This document shows, in pieces, positions 14,961 through 24,458 of a stretch of DNA of 64,000 bases. The notes beneath the pieces were generated by a model. It had not been told where the DNA came from, made no database searches, and was given only the letters and a program-made list of their open reading frames with translations. The stretch is from Flavobacterium psychrophilum. Lineage in GTDB: Bacteria > Bacteroidota > Bacteroidia > Flavobacteriales > Flavobacteriaceae. Both the position numbers and the translations under genes were made by a program. The DNA lies in assembly GCA_001708385.1 (NCBI GenBank), contig CP012388.1:2480001-2544000 (forward strand), in the 5' to 3' direction. Every line of letters starts with the position of its first letter. The stretch's first letter is position 1.

Positions 14961-16583
14961 TTAAACCAGCGGTAAGAAAATACTAAACTCCGTACCAATG
15001 CCCGGCTGACTGCTTACACTTATGCCGCCATTGTGGTTCTCTGTAATTTTTTTGCAAAGGGCAAGCCCAATACCTGTTCCCGGAGTATTGCCAAGGCGCT
15101 TAAACATTTTAAATACCTGGTCGCCATACTGCTGTTCAAAACCCTGCCCATTATCTTTAAAGATAATTTTAGTATAGGTTAATTTCGGCTGCAGGAATTG
15201 ATGCTCCCCGAAATCTTGATCCGACGGACTTTGTGCCGATATACTAAGTACAGGATTTGCACTGCTAAATTTTATGGCATTGCTTATAAGGTTTGAAAAA
15301 AGCTGGTGCAGCTGAATGGGAATGCCTTTAATTGAGGGCAGATCGGTCATGTTTACAATTGCTTTTTTCTGGTCAAGTGCCAGGTCAAAGTCTTCCAGTA
15401 CATATTGAAGTACTATGTTAAGATGGGTAGTTTCAAAAAGTTCCTCGGTACTGGAAAGCTGCGAATATTTAAGTACGTCTTTAATAAGAGTAGTCATTCG
15501 TGCTGCGCTGGCATTTATTTTATCGAGGTAGCGTTTAATAGTTTCAGGGTCATTAAGGCTTTCCTGGAGCATCTCGCCAAACACCTGTATTTTGCGCAAC
15601 GGCTCCTGCAAATCGTGCGACGCTATATAGGCATATTCCTCAAGCTGTTTGTTCCTGAATTCTATATCGCGGGCATAAATGGCAAGTCGGTCGTCAGACA
15701 GTTTGCGTTCGGTAAGGTCGCGGGTTATTTTAGAGAAGCCTATAAGGTTCTTATTGTCATCATACATAGATGTTATTACCACCTGCGCCCAGAATTTGGT
15801 TCCGCCCTTGCGCAAACGCCATCCTTCGTTTTTGGCCCGGCCGTTTACCGAAGCCTTATGTATAAGCGTTTCCGGTAAATTGGCTGCAAGATCTTCGTCC
15901 ATGTAAAAAATCCTGAAATTCTGCCCAATAATTTCCTGTTCAGAGTACCCTTTAATTTTCTCTGCACCTTTATTCCAGTTCAGTATGTAACCGTCGGGGT
16001 CGAGCATAAGAATAGCATAATCCTGCATCTCGTCGATCATCCTATGATAGCGTTCTTCACTCTTTTTAAGGTTCAGGCTTTTTTCTTCAACTGTTTTTTC
16101 CAGTGAGTCAGATATCTGCTTATAGTTTACAGCATCGTTAAGCGATGTGTGTTGCTCTTTGTTTTTTGCTGTGATATCTGTAAGTACATTTATAATTCCG
16201 GTTACATTACCTGCAGTATCATACAACAACGAAGGATTAGGCTGAACATTTACAAAAGTATTGTCGGGGCGTTCTAAGATAAAGGTATCCATCGGCAATA
16301 CTTTACCAATGTTTATCATCTGCCCATAGGGGCAAAAATCTTCAGAAAGCAAGGTTCCGTCTTCTGTATAGCCTTTAAACCCGCCGCACCAACGGTCGTT
16401 GCCCAATGTAGGCTTACGTCCCCATAGCTTTAAAGCGGCATTATTAAAGTAGGTTATATATCCTTTATTGTCGCAGGTATATACTGCAACAGGCAAGGCG
16501 TTAAAAATAGAGGCATTAAAACCCGGACTCATGCTCGGCGCAAAAGTTTCGGTTTCTTTAACTGGGTCTTTAGTGCTTTCCAT
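14961..16583 (-). CDS. PAS-domain sensor histidine kinase
   Basis: A 540-residue cytoplasmic kinase with no membrane segments. Domains in order (numbered from MFIM, three residues earlier): PAS 1 at about 28-142 (FNALPVAVYTCDNKGYITYF), a short coiled coil (about 160-180), PAS 2 at about 180-298 (YAILMLDPDGYILNWNKGAE, ending in ITRDLTERK), HisKA with the phospho-acceptor in ASHDLQEPLRK (His 326), and the ATPase domain with the N box QLFSNLISNAIKFS, G1 DNGQGF and G2 GTGIGLALCKKI. All catalytic motifs are intact. The lack of membrane helices means it senses something inside the cell. The response regulator gene upstream (16670-17086) is on the same strand, 86 bases away, and is the likely partner. 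Start ATG at 16583. Confidence 0.92.
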   Translation of the reverse strand: MESTKDPVKETETFAPSMSPGFNASIFNALPVAVYTCDNKGYITYFNNAALKLWGRKPTLGNDRWCGGFKGYTEDGTLLSEDFCPYGQMINIGKVLPMDTFILERPDNTFVNVQPNPSLLYDTAGNVTGIINVLTDITAKNKEQHTSLNDAVNYKQISDSLEKTVEEKSLNLKKSEERYHRMIDEMQDYAILMLDPDGYILNWNKGAEKIKGYSEQEIIGQNFRIFYMDEDLAANLPETLIHKASVNGRAKNEGWRLRKGGTKFWAQVVITSMYDDNKNLIGFSKITRDLTERKLSDDRLAIYARDIEFRNKQLEEYAYIASHDLQEPLRKIQVFGEMLQESLNDPETIKRYLDKINASAARMTTLIKDVLKYSQLSSTEELFETTHLNIVLQYVLEDFDLALDQKKAIVNMTDLPSIKGIPIQLHQLFSNLISNAIKFSSANPVLSISAQSPSDQDFGEHQFLQPKLTYTKIIFKDNGQGFEQQYGDQVFKMFKRLGNTPGTGIGLALCKKITENHNGGISVSSQPGIGTEFSIFLPLV

Positions 16584-16669
16584 AATGAACATAATTTGTG
16601 TAGATAGGTAAAGATAGTTAATTTACCAGAACATAAATTTATTACGCTAAAAAATTGAAAATAAGTGTG

Positions 16670-17086
16670 TTAATTCACTTCTGAAAGCAAAAAAGGCAGA
16701 TCGTTTTTCGTAAAAACATCATTTAATAACTGAGACAGAACGACAATGCTTGTGGGTTTAACGAGATAATGATCGGCACCCAGTTTTTTGGTGTCGTTAA
16801 TATCTGTACTGTGCGACGATGTGGTATATACAATAATTGGAACACCTTCAAAACGTTTTACCCTTTTTAGGGCAGAAAGGCAATCGCGACCCGATACCAT
16901 CGGCATGTTTAAGTCTATAAAAATATAGTTGGGTACAAAATCAGAATTTGCCACTATATCCAGGGCATCTCTTCCATTTTTTGCCATACTGCATACAAAA
17001 TCGGCATTGGCCTTTTTAAGTGCCATTGCAAATATCTCGCGGTCATCTTCGTCATCATCAATCAAAAAGCAGGAGCGTTGGCTCAT
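16670..17086 (-). CDS. Single-domain response regulator (Rcp1/CheY-like)
   Basis: A 138-residue receiver domain without an output domain. Seen: acidic pocket LIDDDEDDRE near residue 10, phospho-acceptor Asp in FIDLNMPMVSG (about residue 58), Thr switch in IVYTTSS, and the Lys in YLVKPTS near residue 110. It resembles regulators paired with PAS/phytochrome-type kinases. The ATG at 17086 is preferred to a TTG 21 bases earlier. It precedes the histidine kinase at 14961-16583 in the direction of transcription, so the two form a two-component pair, with signal output probably by protein contact. Confidence 0.9.
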   Translation of the reverse strand: MSQRSCFLIDDDEDDREIFAMALKKANADFVCSMAKNGRDALDIVANSDFVPNYIFIDLNMPMVSGRDCLSALKRVKRFEGVPIIVYTTSSHSTDINDTKKLGADHYLVKPTSIVVLSQLLNDVFTKNDLPFLLSEVN

Positions 17087-17221
17087 GGAGTTATTGTTTG
17101 GGGGCAATAGCCATTAAAAAGATTGTTAAAACAAATGTAATATAAACCTTTTTAATAAAAGAAGGACATTATTTACAATGTTAAAATAATCGACAAACGG
17201 AATAATAAATTTAATGTCAGT

Positions 17222-17251
17222 CCAAAAAAAAGCCCCTCATCGCTGAAAGGC
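17222..17251 (-). terminator. Terminator of LRR paralog 3
   Basis: On the minus strand GCCTTTCA-GCGA-TGAGGGGC forms an 8-bp stem with two G-U pairs and a GNRA-type tetraloop, followed by eight T. The almost identical stem GCCTTTCA...TGAAAGGC is used at 18473-18496, so one terminator sequence appears twice around this gene. Confidence 0.8.
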
Positions 17252-17276
17252 CAGTGTACTATTTTTAAGATATCAA

Positions 17277-18389
17277 TTAGTCGATACTGCAATTCGTGCC
17301 TGCCGCAACATCCTGTGCGGTTGGATTATACAGGTTCTTGTCTATAATCGGTGCTTTTTTCATGGTACCATTTGCTAAGATGTTTTGTGCATCGCAAAGG
17401 TTGGTAAGTGCAGCATTGTCACTTATCTGAACCTCGCCCGTAAAAGCAGTTATGTTCTGGAGGCCGTTTAATGAAGTAAGTTTGGCGTTATCCCTAATGT
17501 AAAAGTTATTTCCGCTAAAGCCTTCCTGTTGCATTATAGCTGTCATGCTGCTAAGATGCTCCAATGTTGTTAGCGAAGAATTACTCCAAATAGATATATC
17601 ATTAACCGATGTAAGGTTATGAAGACCTTCAAGTGACGGAAGTATAAAGTTGAACTCTACTGCTAGTCGGCTTAAAGTTGTGATGCCTTCTAAACCTTTT
17701 AGTGATTGTAGTTTTTTATTGCCCGTTATTGCTAAGTTGTTTATTTTTCTCAGGTTGCTTAGTGGTAACACATCGGTCAGCTCAAAATTATCACTGATAC
17801 TTATAGCATTTGCTTCAGACAATTGGTTTAGTCCATCTAATGAACTAAGAGCTTCATTGTATTTTAGCTGCATTTGTCCAACGGCTTTAAGGTTTTCTAA
17901 TCCGTTAAGGTTATTCAGCAATTTATTATTTGATATGATAAGTTGGTCGGCATAAGTAAGGCTTTCCAGACCATGCAGTTCTGCCAACGATTTATTATAG
18001 CTAACAGTAATAGTATTTTCAAAATGCCCAAGGACAGGCATTCCTTCAAGGCTTTGCAACTCAGGATTAATGCTGATTTCAATAAGTCCTGCAATGCTTT
18101 TTATATTCTCCAGCCCATGCAGGTGCTTAAGTTTGGCATTATTGCGTACAACCAGTACACCTTCAATTTCTTTAATAGTGCTCAGTCCCGAAATATCTGT
18201 GATATCGCTGCTTTGCTCAATATAAACAGAGCCTGTTTTAGTATATCGTTTAGCGGCAAACTCGTCTACTTCTGCCTGGCTATGTAATGATATTGAATAA
18301 TTGTACTCTGTTTCTGCGGGTTTAGTGTCGTCGTCGCTGCATGAAAATGCAAGAGCAGCTACAAAGCAAGTAAGTAATAATTTTTTCAT
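17277..18389 (-). CDS. Leucine-rich-repeat surface lipoprotein, paralog 3
   Basis: A 370-residue lipoprotein: signal ending LAFSC, SDDDT tail after the lipid cysteine, shared segment LHSQAEVDEFAAKRYT, about 11 leucine-rich units (ITDISGLSTIKEIEGVLVV and similar) and the C-terminal cap NLCDAQNI...YNPTAQDVAAGTNC. It is a reverse-strand member of the family of four and is transcribed alone, with its own terminator. It keeps both C-terminal cysteines. Function as surface binding protein is inferred from the lipoprotein signal and LRR fold. Confidence 0.85.
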   Translation of the reverse strand: MKKLLLTCFVAALAFSCSDDDTKPAETEYNYSISLHSQAEVDEFAAKRYTKTGSVYIEQSSDITDISGLSTIKEIEGVLVVRNNAKLKHLHGLENIKSIAGLIEISINPELQSLEGMPVLGHFENTITVSYNKSLAELHGLESLTYADQLIISNNKLLNNLNGLENLKAVGQMQLKYNEALSSLDGLNQLSEANAISISDNFELTDVLPLSNLRKINNLAITGNKKLQSLKGLEGITTLSRLAVEFNFILPSLEGLHNLTSVNDISIWSNSSLTTLEHLSSMTAIMQQEGFSGNNFYIRDNAKLTSLNGLQNITAFTGEVQISDNAALTNLCDAQNILANGTMKKAPIIDKNLYNPTAQDVAAGTNCSID

Positions 18390-18472
18390 TTGGTTTAGAT
18401 TTGATTGTAGGTTTAGTTTTATGAATGTACAATTTTTATGCCAAATGATTTACAATGTGAGTGTTAAAAGAA

Positions 18473-18496
18473 AAGCCTTTCATTGCTGAAAGGCTT
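18473..18496 (-). terminator. Terminator of the 18501-18986 gene
   Basis: AAGCCTTTCA (18473-18482), loop TTGC, TGAAAGGCTT (18487-18496). On the minus strand it is followed by TTTTCTTTT. It begins four bases after the stop codon of the gene at 18501. Confidence 0.85.
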
Positions 18497-18500
18497 CCTG

Positions 18501-18986
18501 TTATATTTCTTTAGTAAACAGCAGTGCATTGTTGCGCCTGCCGTTTTCTTTAAATCCTGCGTCTTCGTAGGCTTTTATAATTGTGGTGTCTGCTGCAGGA
18601 ACTTCTGCCCATACAATATCATGCCTGCGCTGCGCTGCAATTTCCAGTACACGGTTAATTACTTTGTTGGTTCCTTCGTCTGTAGACGGAATGGTTTTTT
18701 CTATAAACAGCGGTTTGCTTCCTTTAATCTCTGTAGGTATGTGCGCCGAAACCAGTTCTGCAAAAGAAAGCGGCTCTTCCTGCCTGTCTTCGTCTTCTCC
18801 GGTAACATCAAAGCTCATAAGCCACTCGCGGGTAAAGGAGTTGGCCTTATCCAGGAAGTTAAAAACCGAATATTCTTTATCGATATCTATATCTTTTACC
18901 ACTTTTTTAAAGTGCTGTTTTGCTATCTGCGACACCTTGTGGGCGTTCTCTTCATTACTAACGATAAATTTTACTATAACGGGCAT
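18501..18986 (-). CDS. Hypothetical protein, 161 residues
   Basis: Start set at ATG 18986 (MPVIVKFIVSNEENAHKVSQ); the longer frame adds residues that overlap the upstream spacer. The protein is soluble. The N-terminal part is helical (IAKQHFKKVVKDIDIDKEYS). The C-terminal part (EIAAQRRHDIVWAEVPAADT, IIKAYEDAGFKENGRRNNAL) resembles the end of a GNAT acetyltransferase fold, where AY-x-x-x-GF is usual, but the acetyl-CoA loop is not evident. Function unknown; the acetyltransferase similarity is weak. Confidence 0.6.
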   Translation of the reverse strand: MPVIVKFIVSNEENAHKVSQIAKQHFKKVVKDIDIDKEYSVFNFLDKANSFTREWLMSFDVTGEDEDRQEEPLSFAELVSAHIPTEIKGSKPLFIEKTIPSTDEGTNKVINRVLEIAAQRRHDIVWAEVPAADTTIIKAYEDAGFKENGRRNNALLFTKEI

Positions 18987-19117
18987 AGACTGTATTTTTT
19001 GGATTGTATCTATACAAAAGTAACAAATTATAACCGGCATTGCTTGCAGTACGCGGTGTATTATTTGTACAAATTACGCATTAACGGTATGGCGTGATAG
19101 TAAAAAACCGGCTGCGG

Positions 19118-19648
19118 TTACTTTATCAAAGCAAACGATGCGAAGAACTGTTTACAATCGGCGTTGTCTTTCTTTTTAACAGATGTATATACCATTAGCC
19201 CTACGTGATAGTCTTTTACAAAAAATGTTTTAGAGCGTATTATGGTGGTGCCGTTATTGGTAGTCATAACAGCTTCCATAGCCGGGCGGCCATCCATCAT
19301 GATGCGCCTGGCATCTATAAGGGTGGCTTTATTGTTGCGTACCGATCCTTTTACGCCTTTCATTAAGGCGTCGTAAGTGTCTTCAATGTCGCGTGACCTG
19401 TTTTTAGGAACAGCGGTAATAGAGGCAAGATATTTTTTATTGGCTTCGGCATCCGATACTGCGTTATATACTGCAAAATGCGCCTTTAGAACGCCGGCTT
19501 TAGACGGTATGTCTTTTACCGTTGTGGCAGGCGCAGCAGGAAACCGAACCGTAAATACCTTAAACGGATCTTTGTACGTATGCCAGTCTCTCGCCGAAAC
19601 GGTAAGCGATGTTAGTGCCAGAAACAATAACGGAAGCAGTTTTTTCAT
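19118..19648 (-). CDS. Secreted protein of unknown function
   Basis: A 176-residue exported protein: signal peptide MKKLLPLLFLALTSLTVSAR, then DWHTYKDPFKVFTVRFPAAP, a FTVxFP pattern shared by small periplasmic proteins of Bacteroidota, an alpha/beta middle (YDALMKGVKGSVRNNKATLI) and a C-terminal sheet (TIIRSKTFFVKDYHVGLMVY). No catalytic motif or lipid cysteine. It stands alone on the minus strand between two unrelated genes. Confidence 0.6.
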   Translation of the reverse strand: MKKLLPLLFLALTSLTVSARDWHTYKDPFKVFTVRFPAAPATTVKDIPSKAGVLKAHFAVYNAVSDAEANKKYLASITAVPKNRSRDIEDTYDALMKGVKGSVRNNKATLIDARRIMMDGRPAMEAVMTTNNGTTIIRSKTFFVKDYHVGLMVYTSVKKKDNADCKQFFASFALIK

Positions 19649-19689
19649 TACCCTTAAATTTTTGCAATAGTAATAAAAAATTTAAAATG

Positions 19690-19710
19690 AAAACCCCACT
19701 GTTAGGTGGG
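19690..19710 (-). terminator. Terminator of LRR paralog 4
   Basis: CCCAC (19695-19699) and GTGGG (19706-19710) form a short stem; on the minus strand it is followed by GTTTTCATTTT. It lies six bases beyond the stop of paralog 4. Confidence 0.6.
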
Positions 19711-19716
19711 ACTTTA

Positions 19717-20814
19717 TTAGTTTAAGCTACAGTTACCGCCTTTTATATCTTCAATGGTTGGGTTAAATGGGTTCTCACTAATAGTTAAGTTAATGGAGTT
19801 ACTATTGGCTACCATGTTTTTTAAAGCGCAGAAGTCGTTAAGCACTGTGTTATTACTAATGACGATTCTGCTAAATCCAGCCGTAGCGTTTTGCAACCCG
19901 TCCAAAGATTGCAATGCATTGTTATTGATTATATGCAGGTCAAAGTAATATTCGCCGGTACCCTCAATTTTTTTCAGCGATGAAAGGCTGCTTATTGATG
20001 TAAGTTTTTTGTTTTGTGTAACATGAAGCGTGTTAACAGTGTCTAGATTATCCAGTCCGTTAAACGACTCCAGGTAATCGTTACTGGATAAGCGAAGATA
20101 TTTGAGTGTAGTAATATTTTCAAGTCCGGAGAGGTTTACTAATTGACTATTCATGATCTCTATAGTCTCTGCGATATTCACATTTGCTAACAGTTGCAGG
20201 GAAGATAATACACCGCCTTGTATGAAGATATTTTTTATATAAGTAAGGGAGTCAATCCCTTCTAGGGATAATAATTTATCGTTTAGTGTTATATTTAAAA
20301 TATTTATAGTTACGAGGTTATTAATTCCCTGCAATGTGTTAAGATTGTTATTGTAGCTGATGTCAAGTTGATCGATAGATGTAATTCCCTCCAGACCTTG
20401 TAAATTAGTAAGGGCGTAATTAGAGTATAGGCCAAGACTCATAATGTCAGATAATTGGCGTAATCCTTTTAAGTCTTTAAGCGAAATATTGTTGTTAATT
20501 ATCAGTGTATCAACTTTCTGTAGATTTTCCAGTCCTGCAAGATCTTTCAGGTTTGGATTTTCGACAATGTCAATTCTATTTGCTTTTTTGAGATGCTTTA
20601 AGCCTGCGAGAGATGTAATATCGGTTGCGCCTAAGCCAATAAATCCGATGCTAAGTTTTTCGTTAAGTTCAGTTAGTCCAAGGGCGGCAAATGCGTCAAC
20701 TTCTGCCTGGCTTTTTAATACTATTCCTTTTGGATACTGATTGATAGTTTCTGAGTCATCACTGCTGCATGCTGCAAAAATCATAGCGATTGCTATAGCT
20801 AAAAGTTTTCTCAT
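19717..20814 (-). CDS. Leucine-rich-repeat surface lipoprotein, paralog 4
   Basis: A 365-residue lipoprotein: signal ending IFAAC, SSDDS tail, shared segment LKSQAEVDAFAALGL, about 11 leucine-rich units (ITSLAGLKHLKKANRIDIV and similar) and the C-terminal cap DFCALKNM...FNPTIEDIKGGNC. It is driven by the promoter at 20837-20870, divergent from ileS. It is the most diverged paralog at the N-terminus, starting MRKLL rather than MKKLL. Confidence 0.85.
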   Translation of the reverse strand: MRKLLAIAIAMIFAACSSDDSETINQYPKGIVLKSQAEVDAFAALGLTELNEKLSIGFIGLGATDITSLAGLKHLKKANRIDIVENPNLKDLAGLENLQKVDTLIINNNISLKDLKGLRQLSDIMSLGLYSNYALTNLQGLEGITSIDQLDISYNNNLNTLQGINNLVTINILNITLNDKLLSLEGIDSLTYIKNIFIQGGVLSSLQLLANVNIAETIEIMNSQLVNLSGLENITTLKYLRLSSNDYLESFNGLDNLDTVNTLHVTQNKKLTSISSLSSLKKIEGTGEYYFDLHIINNNALQSLDGLQNATAGFSRIVISNNTVLNDFCALKNMVANSNSINLTISENPFNPTIEDIKGGNCSLN

Positions 20815-20836
20815 TTGGTTGTAAAATTGGTGGGCG

Positions 20837-20870
20837 CAAATATAATCGATTATCAGAATTATAAATCAAA
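20837..20870 (-). promoter_or_regulatory. Promoter of LRR paralog 4
   Basis: On the minus strand TTTG (20867-20870), 22 bases, then TATATTTG (20837-20844), a perfect -7 box, 23 bases before the ATG at 20814. Confidence 0.75.
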
Positions 20871-21019
20871 CATTTATTTTTAGAAAACTTTTACCGATTT
20901 AACAAAAATTCTCCGGCCCTTTTTACGAAACCGTTATTCTGCCTGTATATTTTTCTATTTCTGCTTTCGCAAAGAAAAAATTGTTACTTTCGCAAATCAA
21001 TTTTTTTGAACGTAGTATA

Positions 21020-24000
21020 ATGAGTAATAAGTTTACTGAGTATAAAGGACTTGACCTGCCTACAGTGGCTGGCGAAGTGCTTGATTTCTGGAAGAAAGAG
21101 AATATATTTGACAAAAGCGTTACTACCCGCGAGGGCAAACCGCAATATGTGTTTTTTGAAGGGCCGCCGTCGGCAAACGGCCTGCCCGGTATTCACCACG
21201 TGATGGCACGTGCTATTAAAGATATTTTTTGCCGTTACCAAACCCAAAAAGGATATCAGGTAAAACGTAAGGCAGGGTGGGATACCCACGGCCTTCCGGT
21301 AGAACTTGGTACCGAAAAAGAACTGGGCATTACCAAAGAAGATATCGGTAAAACCATATCGATAGAAGAATATAATGAAGCCTGTAAGCGCACTGTAATG
21401 CGTTACACCGACGTGTGGAACGACCTTACCGAAAAAATGGGCTATTGGGTAGATATGGAAGACCCATACGTTACCTACAAACCCAAATACATGGAAAGTG
21501 TTTGGTGGCTACTGAAACAAATTTACGATAAAGGCCTTCTTTATAAAGGCTACACTATACAGCCGTATTCGCCTAAAGCGGGTACAGGACTAAGCTCTCA
21601 CGAGGTTAACCAGCCCGGTGCCTACCGCGACGTGACCGATACTACCATCGTGGCGCAGTTTAAAACCGTTGCCGATTCATTGCCTGAAGTACTTAAAGGC
21701 TTTGGCGATATCGACATCATGGCATGGACAACCACGCCGTGGACACTACCAAGTAATACAGCATTAACCGTAGGGCCAAACATTGATTATGTTTTGGTAC
21801 AGACGTATAATCAATATACTTTCCAGCCTATCAATGTTGTTCTTGCTAAGAACCTTGTAGGCAAACAGTTTGGTAAAAACTTTGTGGAAACCAGCAACAA
21901 CGCCGATTTCGACGCGTACAATGCTGGCGATAAAACAATTCCGTACCGAATAGTTGCAGAAGCAAAAGGTGCAGCTCTTGTTGGCATCCGTTACGAACAG
22001 TTATTGCCGTTCGTACTGCCTGCACAGAATCCGCAGGATGCGTTCCGTGTTATATCGGGCGATTTTGTTACTACCGAAGACGGTACAGGTATCGTGCACA
22101 CCGCGCCTACTTTTGGTGCAGATGATGCCAAGGTAGCTAAAGAAGCTAAACCCGAAGTGCCGCCAATGCTTGTGGAAGATGAAAACGGAAACCTTATTCC
22201 TCTTGTAGACCTTCAGGGTAAATTTACGTCGCACCAGGGCACTCTTGACAATCCTAACGGACAGCCGCTTAAACTTGCGGGCAAGTACGTTAAAAATGAA
22301 TATTATGATGCTGGCACTGCTCCCGAAAGATCGGCAGATGTTGAAATATCGATCTACCTTAAAGAGAACAACAAAGCCTTTAAAGTAGAGAAGTACGTTC
22401 ACAGCTACCCACACTCATGGAGAACAGATGAGCCATTATTATACTACCCTCTTGACAGCTGGTTCATTAAAGTGACCGATGTTAAAGACCGTATGTTCGA
22501 CCTTAACGATACGATCAACTGGAAGCCTAAAGCTACAGGTGAGGGCCGTTTTGGTAACTGGCTTAAAAACGCTAACGACTGGAACCTTTCCCGTTCTCGC
22601 TATTGGGGTATTCCGCTTCCGATATGGAGGACTGAAGACAAAACCGAAGAAGTGCTTATCGGTTCTGCCGAAGAGCTGTATAGCGAAATAGAAAAAGCAA
22701 TTGCTGCGGGTGTTCAGGATACAAATCCGTTTGCAGGCTTTACACCGGGCGATATGAGTGATGCAAATTACGACCTTATCGACCTGCATAAAAACGTGGT
22801 AGACAGCATTACGCTGCTTTCGCCATCAGGCAAACCTATGAAGCGCGAAAGCGACCTTATAGACGTTTGGTTTGATAGTGGGGCTATGCCGTATGCACAA
22901 TGGCACTATCCGTTTGAAAACAAAGAACTGATTGATAACAACGTTGCTTTCCCTGCCGATTTTATCGCAGAAGGGGTGGACCAGACACGTGGATGGTTCT
23001 ATACGCTGCACGCTATCGGAACATTAGTTTTCAATCAGGTGGCGTACAAAAATGTTGTGTCTAACGGACTTGTACTCGACAAGAACGGACAGAAAATGTC
23101 GAAACGTCTTGGCAATGCCGTAGATCCTTTTACCACCCTTGCCGAATATGGCCCAGATGCTACGCGTTGGTACATGATTGCCAATGCCAACCCTTGGGAT
23201 AACCTTAAGTTCGATATTGAAGGTGTGGCTGAGGTGCGCCGTAAGTTCTTTGGTACTTTATATAATACGTACTCTTTCTTTTCGCTTTACGCGAATATCG
23301 ATGGTTTCTCATACGCAGAGCCGGAAGTGCCGCTTAACGAAAGGCCGGAGATTGACCGTTGGATATTATCTGAACTGAACACGCTTATAAAAGATGTAGA
23401 CAGCTTCTACGCCGATTATGAGCCTACAAAAGCTGCCAGGGCTATATCTGATTTTGTTCAGGAAAATCTGAGTAACTGGTATGTGCGTTTATGCCGCCGC
23501 CGTTTCTGGAAAGGCGAGTATGCACAGGATAAAATTGCGGCTTATCAAACGCTTTATACCTGCTTACTGACTGTGTCTAAACTTGGTGCGCCAATTGCGC
23601 CATTCTTCATGGACAGGCTGTATAAAGATTTAACACAAGCTTCACAACAAGAATCTTTTGAAAGTGTACATTTGGCCGAATTTCCAGCGTATGGTGATAA
23701 CTTTGTTGATAAATCACTTGAAAGCAGGATGCAGAAGGCGCAGACCATTTCGTCGCTTGTACTTTCGCTAAGGAAGAAGGAGATGATAAAGGTTCGTCAA
23801 CCGCTGCAAAAGGTAATGATACCGGTACTTGACGCAAATCAGAAAGCTGAAATTGAGGCTGTTGCCGAACTTATTAAAGCTGAGGTTAACGTTAAAGATA
23901 TTGAGCTTATGGATGATGCTTCGGGTGTACTTGTTAAGCAGGTTAAACCGAATTTTAAAGCATTAGGACCACGCTTTGGTAAAGATATGGGTCTGATTTC

Positions 24001-24451
24001 TAAAGAGATACAAAATTTTACTCAGGAGCAGATCAACACTATAGATAAAGAGGGTAATCTTGATGTTGTAGTGTCAGGAAAAAGTGTTAATTTAACATCT
24101 GAGGATGTAGAGATAACATCGCAGGATATACCGGGGTGGCTGGTAGCAAACGCAGGCGGTATTACCGTAGCGTTAGACATTACGCTAACCGATGACCTTA
24201 AGAAAGAAGGTATTGCAAGAGAGCTGGTTAACAGGATTCAAAACATCCGGAAAGACAGCGGCTTTGAAGTAACCGACAGAATTAAGGTAACCCTGCAGGA
24301 CAATAAAATCTTACAGGATGCCGTTATGGCGAATGAAGATTATATTAAAAGTGAGACACTTACCGATGAGCTTATATTTGGACAGGATGTAGCTGACGGT
24401 GTGGAAATAGAATTTGATGACATTAAAACCTTATTATTAATTTCAAAATAG
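21020..24451 (+). CDS. ileS: Isoleucyl-tRNA synthetase
   Basis: A 1143-residue class I synthetase that charges tRNA-Ile in the cytoplasm. Seen: catalytic HIGH-type motif in PPSANGLPGIHHVMARAIKD near residue 50, editing domain with TTPWTLPSNTALTVG near residue 240, WDTHGLPVE, tryptophan-rich RGWFYTLHAIG, and the KMSKRLGNAVDP loop near residue 693. The length and GIHH motif fit the long, eukaryote-like form found in Bacteroidota, a type often associated with mupirocin insensitivity. The ATG at 21020 is preferred over an upstream TTG-type start because the sequence MSNKFTEYKGLDLP is the usual family start. The DksA-like gene follows after seven bases. Confidence 0.97.
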   Translation: MSNKFTEYKGLDLPTVAGEVLDFWKKENIFDKSVTTREGKPQYVFFEGPPSANGLPGIHHVMARAIKDIFCRYQTQKGYQVKRKAGWDTHGLPVELGTEKELGITKEDIGKTISIEEYNEACKRTVMRYTDVWNDLTEKMGYWVDMEDPYVTYKPKYMESVWWLLKQIYDKGLLYKGYTIQPYSPKAGTGLSSHEVNQPGAYRDVTDTTIVAQFKTVADSLPEVLKGFGDIDIMAWTTTPWTLPSNTALTVGPNIDYVLVQTYNQYTFQPINVVLAKNLVGKQFGKNFVETSNNADFDAYNAGDKTIPYRIVAEAKGAALVGIRYEQLLPFVLPAQNPQDAFRVISGDFVTTEDGTGIVHTAPTFGADDAKVAKEAKPEVPPMLVEDENGNLIPLVDLQGKFTSHQGTLDNPNGQPLKLAGKYVKNEYYDAGTAPERSADVEISIYLKENNKAFKVEKYVHSYPHSWRTDEPLLYYPLDSWFIKVTDVKDRMFDLNDTINWKPKATGEGRFGNWLKNANDWNLSRSRYWGIPLPIWRTEDKTEEVLIGSAEELYSEIEKAIAAGVQDTNPFAGFTPGDMSDANYDLIDLHKNVVDSITLLSPSGKPMKRESDLIDVWFDSGAMPYAQWHYPFENKELIDNNVAFPADFIAEGVDQTRGWFYTLHAIGTLVFNQVAYKNVVSNGLVLDKNGQKMSKRLGNAVDPFTTLAEYGPDATRWYMIANANPWDNLKFDIEGVAEVRRKFFGTLYNTYSFFSLYANIDGFSYAEPEVPLNERPEIDRWILSELNTLIKDVDSFYADYEPTKAARAISDFVQENLSNWYVRLCRRRFWKGEYAQDKIAAYQTLYTCLLTVSKLGAPIAPFFMDRLYKDLTQASQQESFESVHLAEFPAYGDNFVDKSLESRMQKAQTISSLVLSLRKKEMIKVRQPLQKVMIPVLDANQKAEIEAVAELIKAEVNVKDIELMDDASGVLVKQVKPNFKALGPRFGKDMGLISKEIQNFTQEQINTIDKEGNLDVVVSGKSVNLTSEDVEITSQDIPGWLVANAGGITVALDITLTDDLKKEGIARELVNRIQNIRKDSGFEVTDRIKVTLQDNKILQDAVMANEDYIKSETLTDELIFGQDVADGVEIEFDDIKTLLLISK

Positions 24452-24458
24452 ATTGACA

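Noticed and set aside
14786..14998. Minus-strand frame of 70 codons
   Set aside because: It overlaps the 3' end of the histidine kinase gene in another frame and has no recognisable features.
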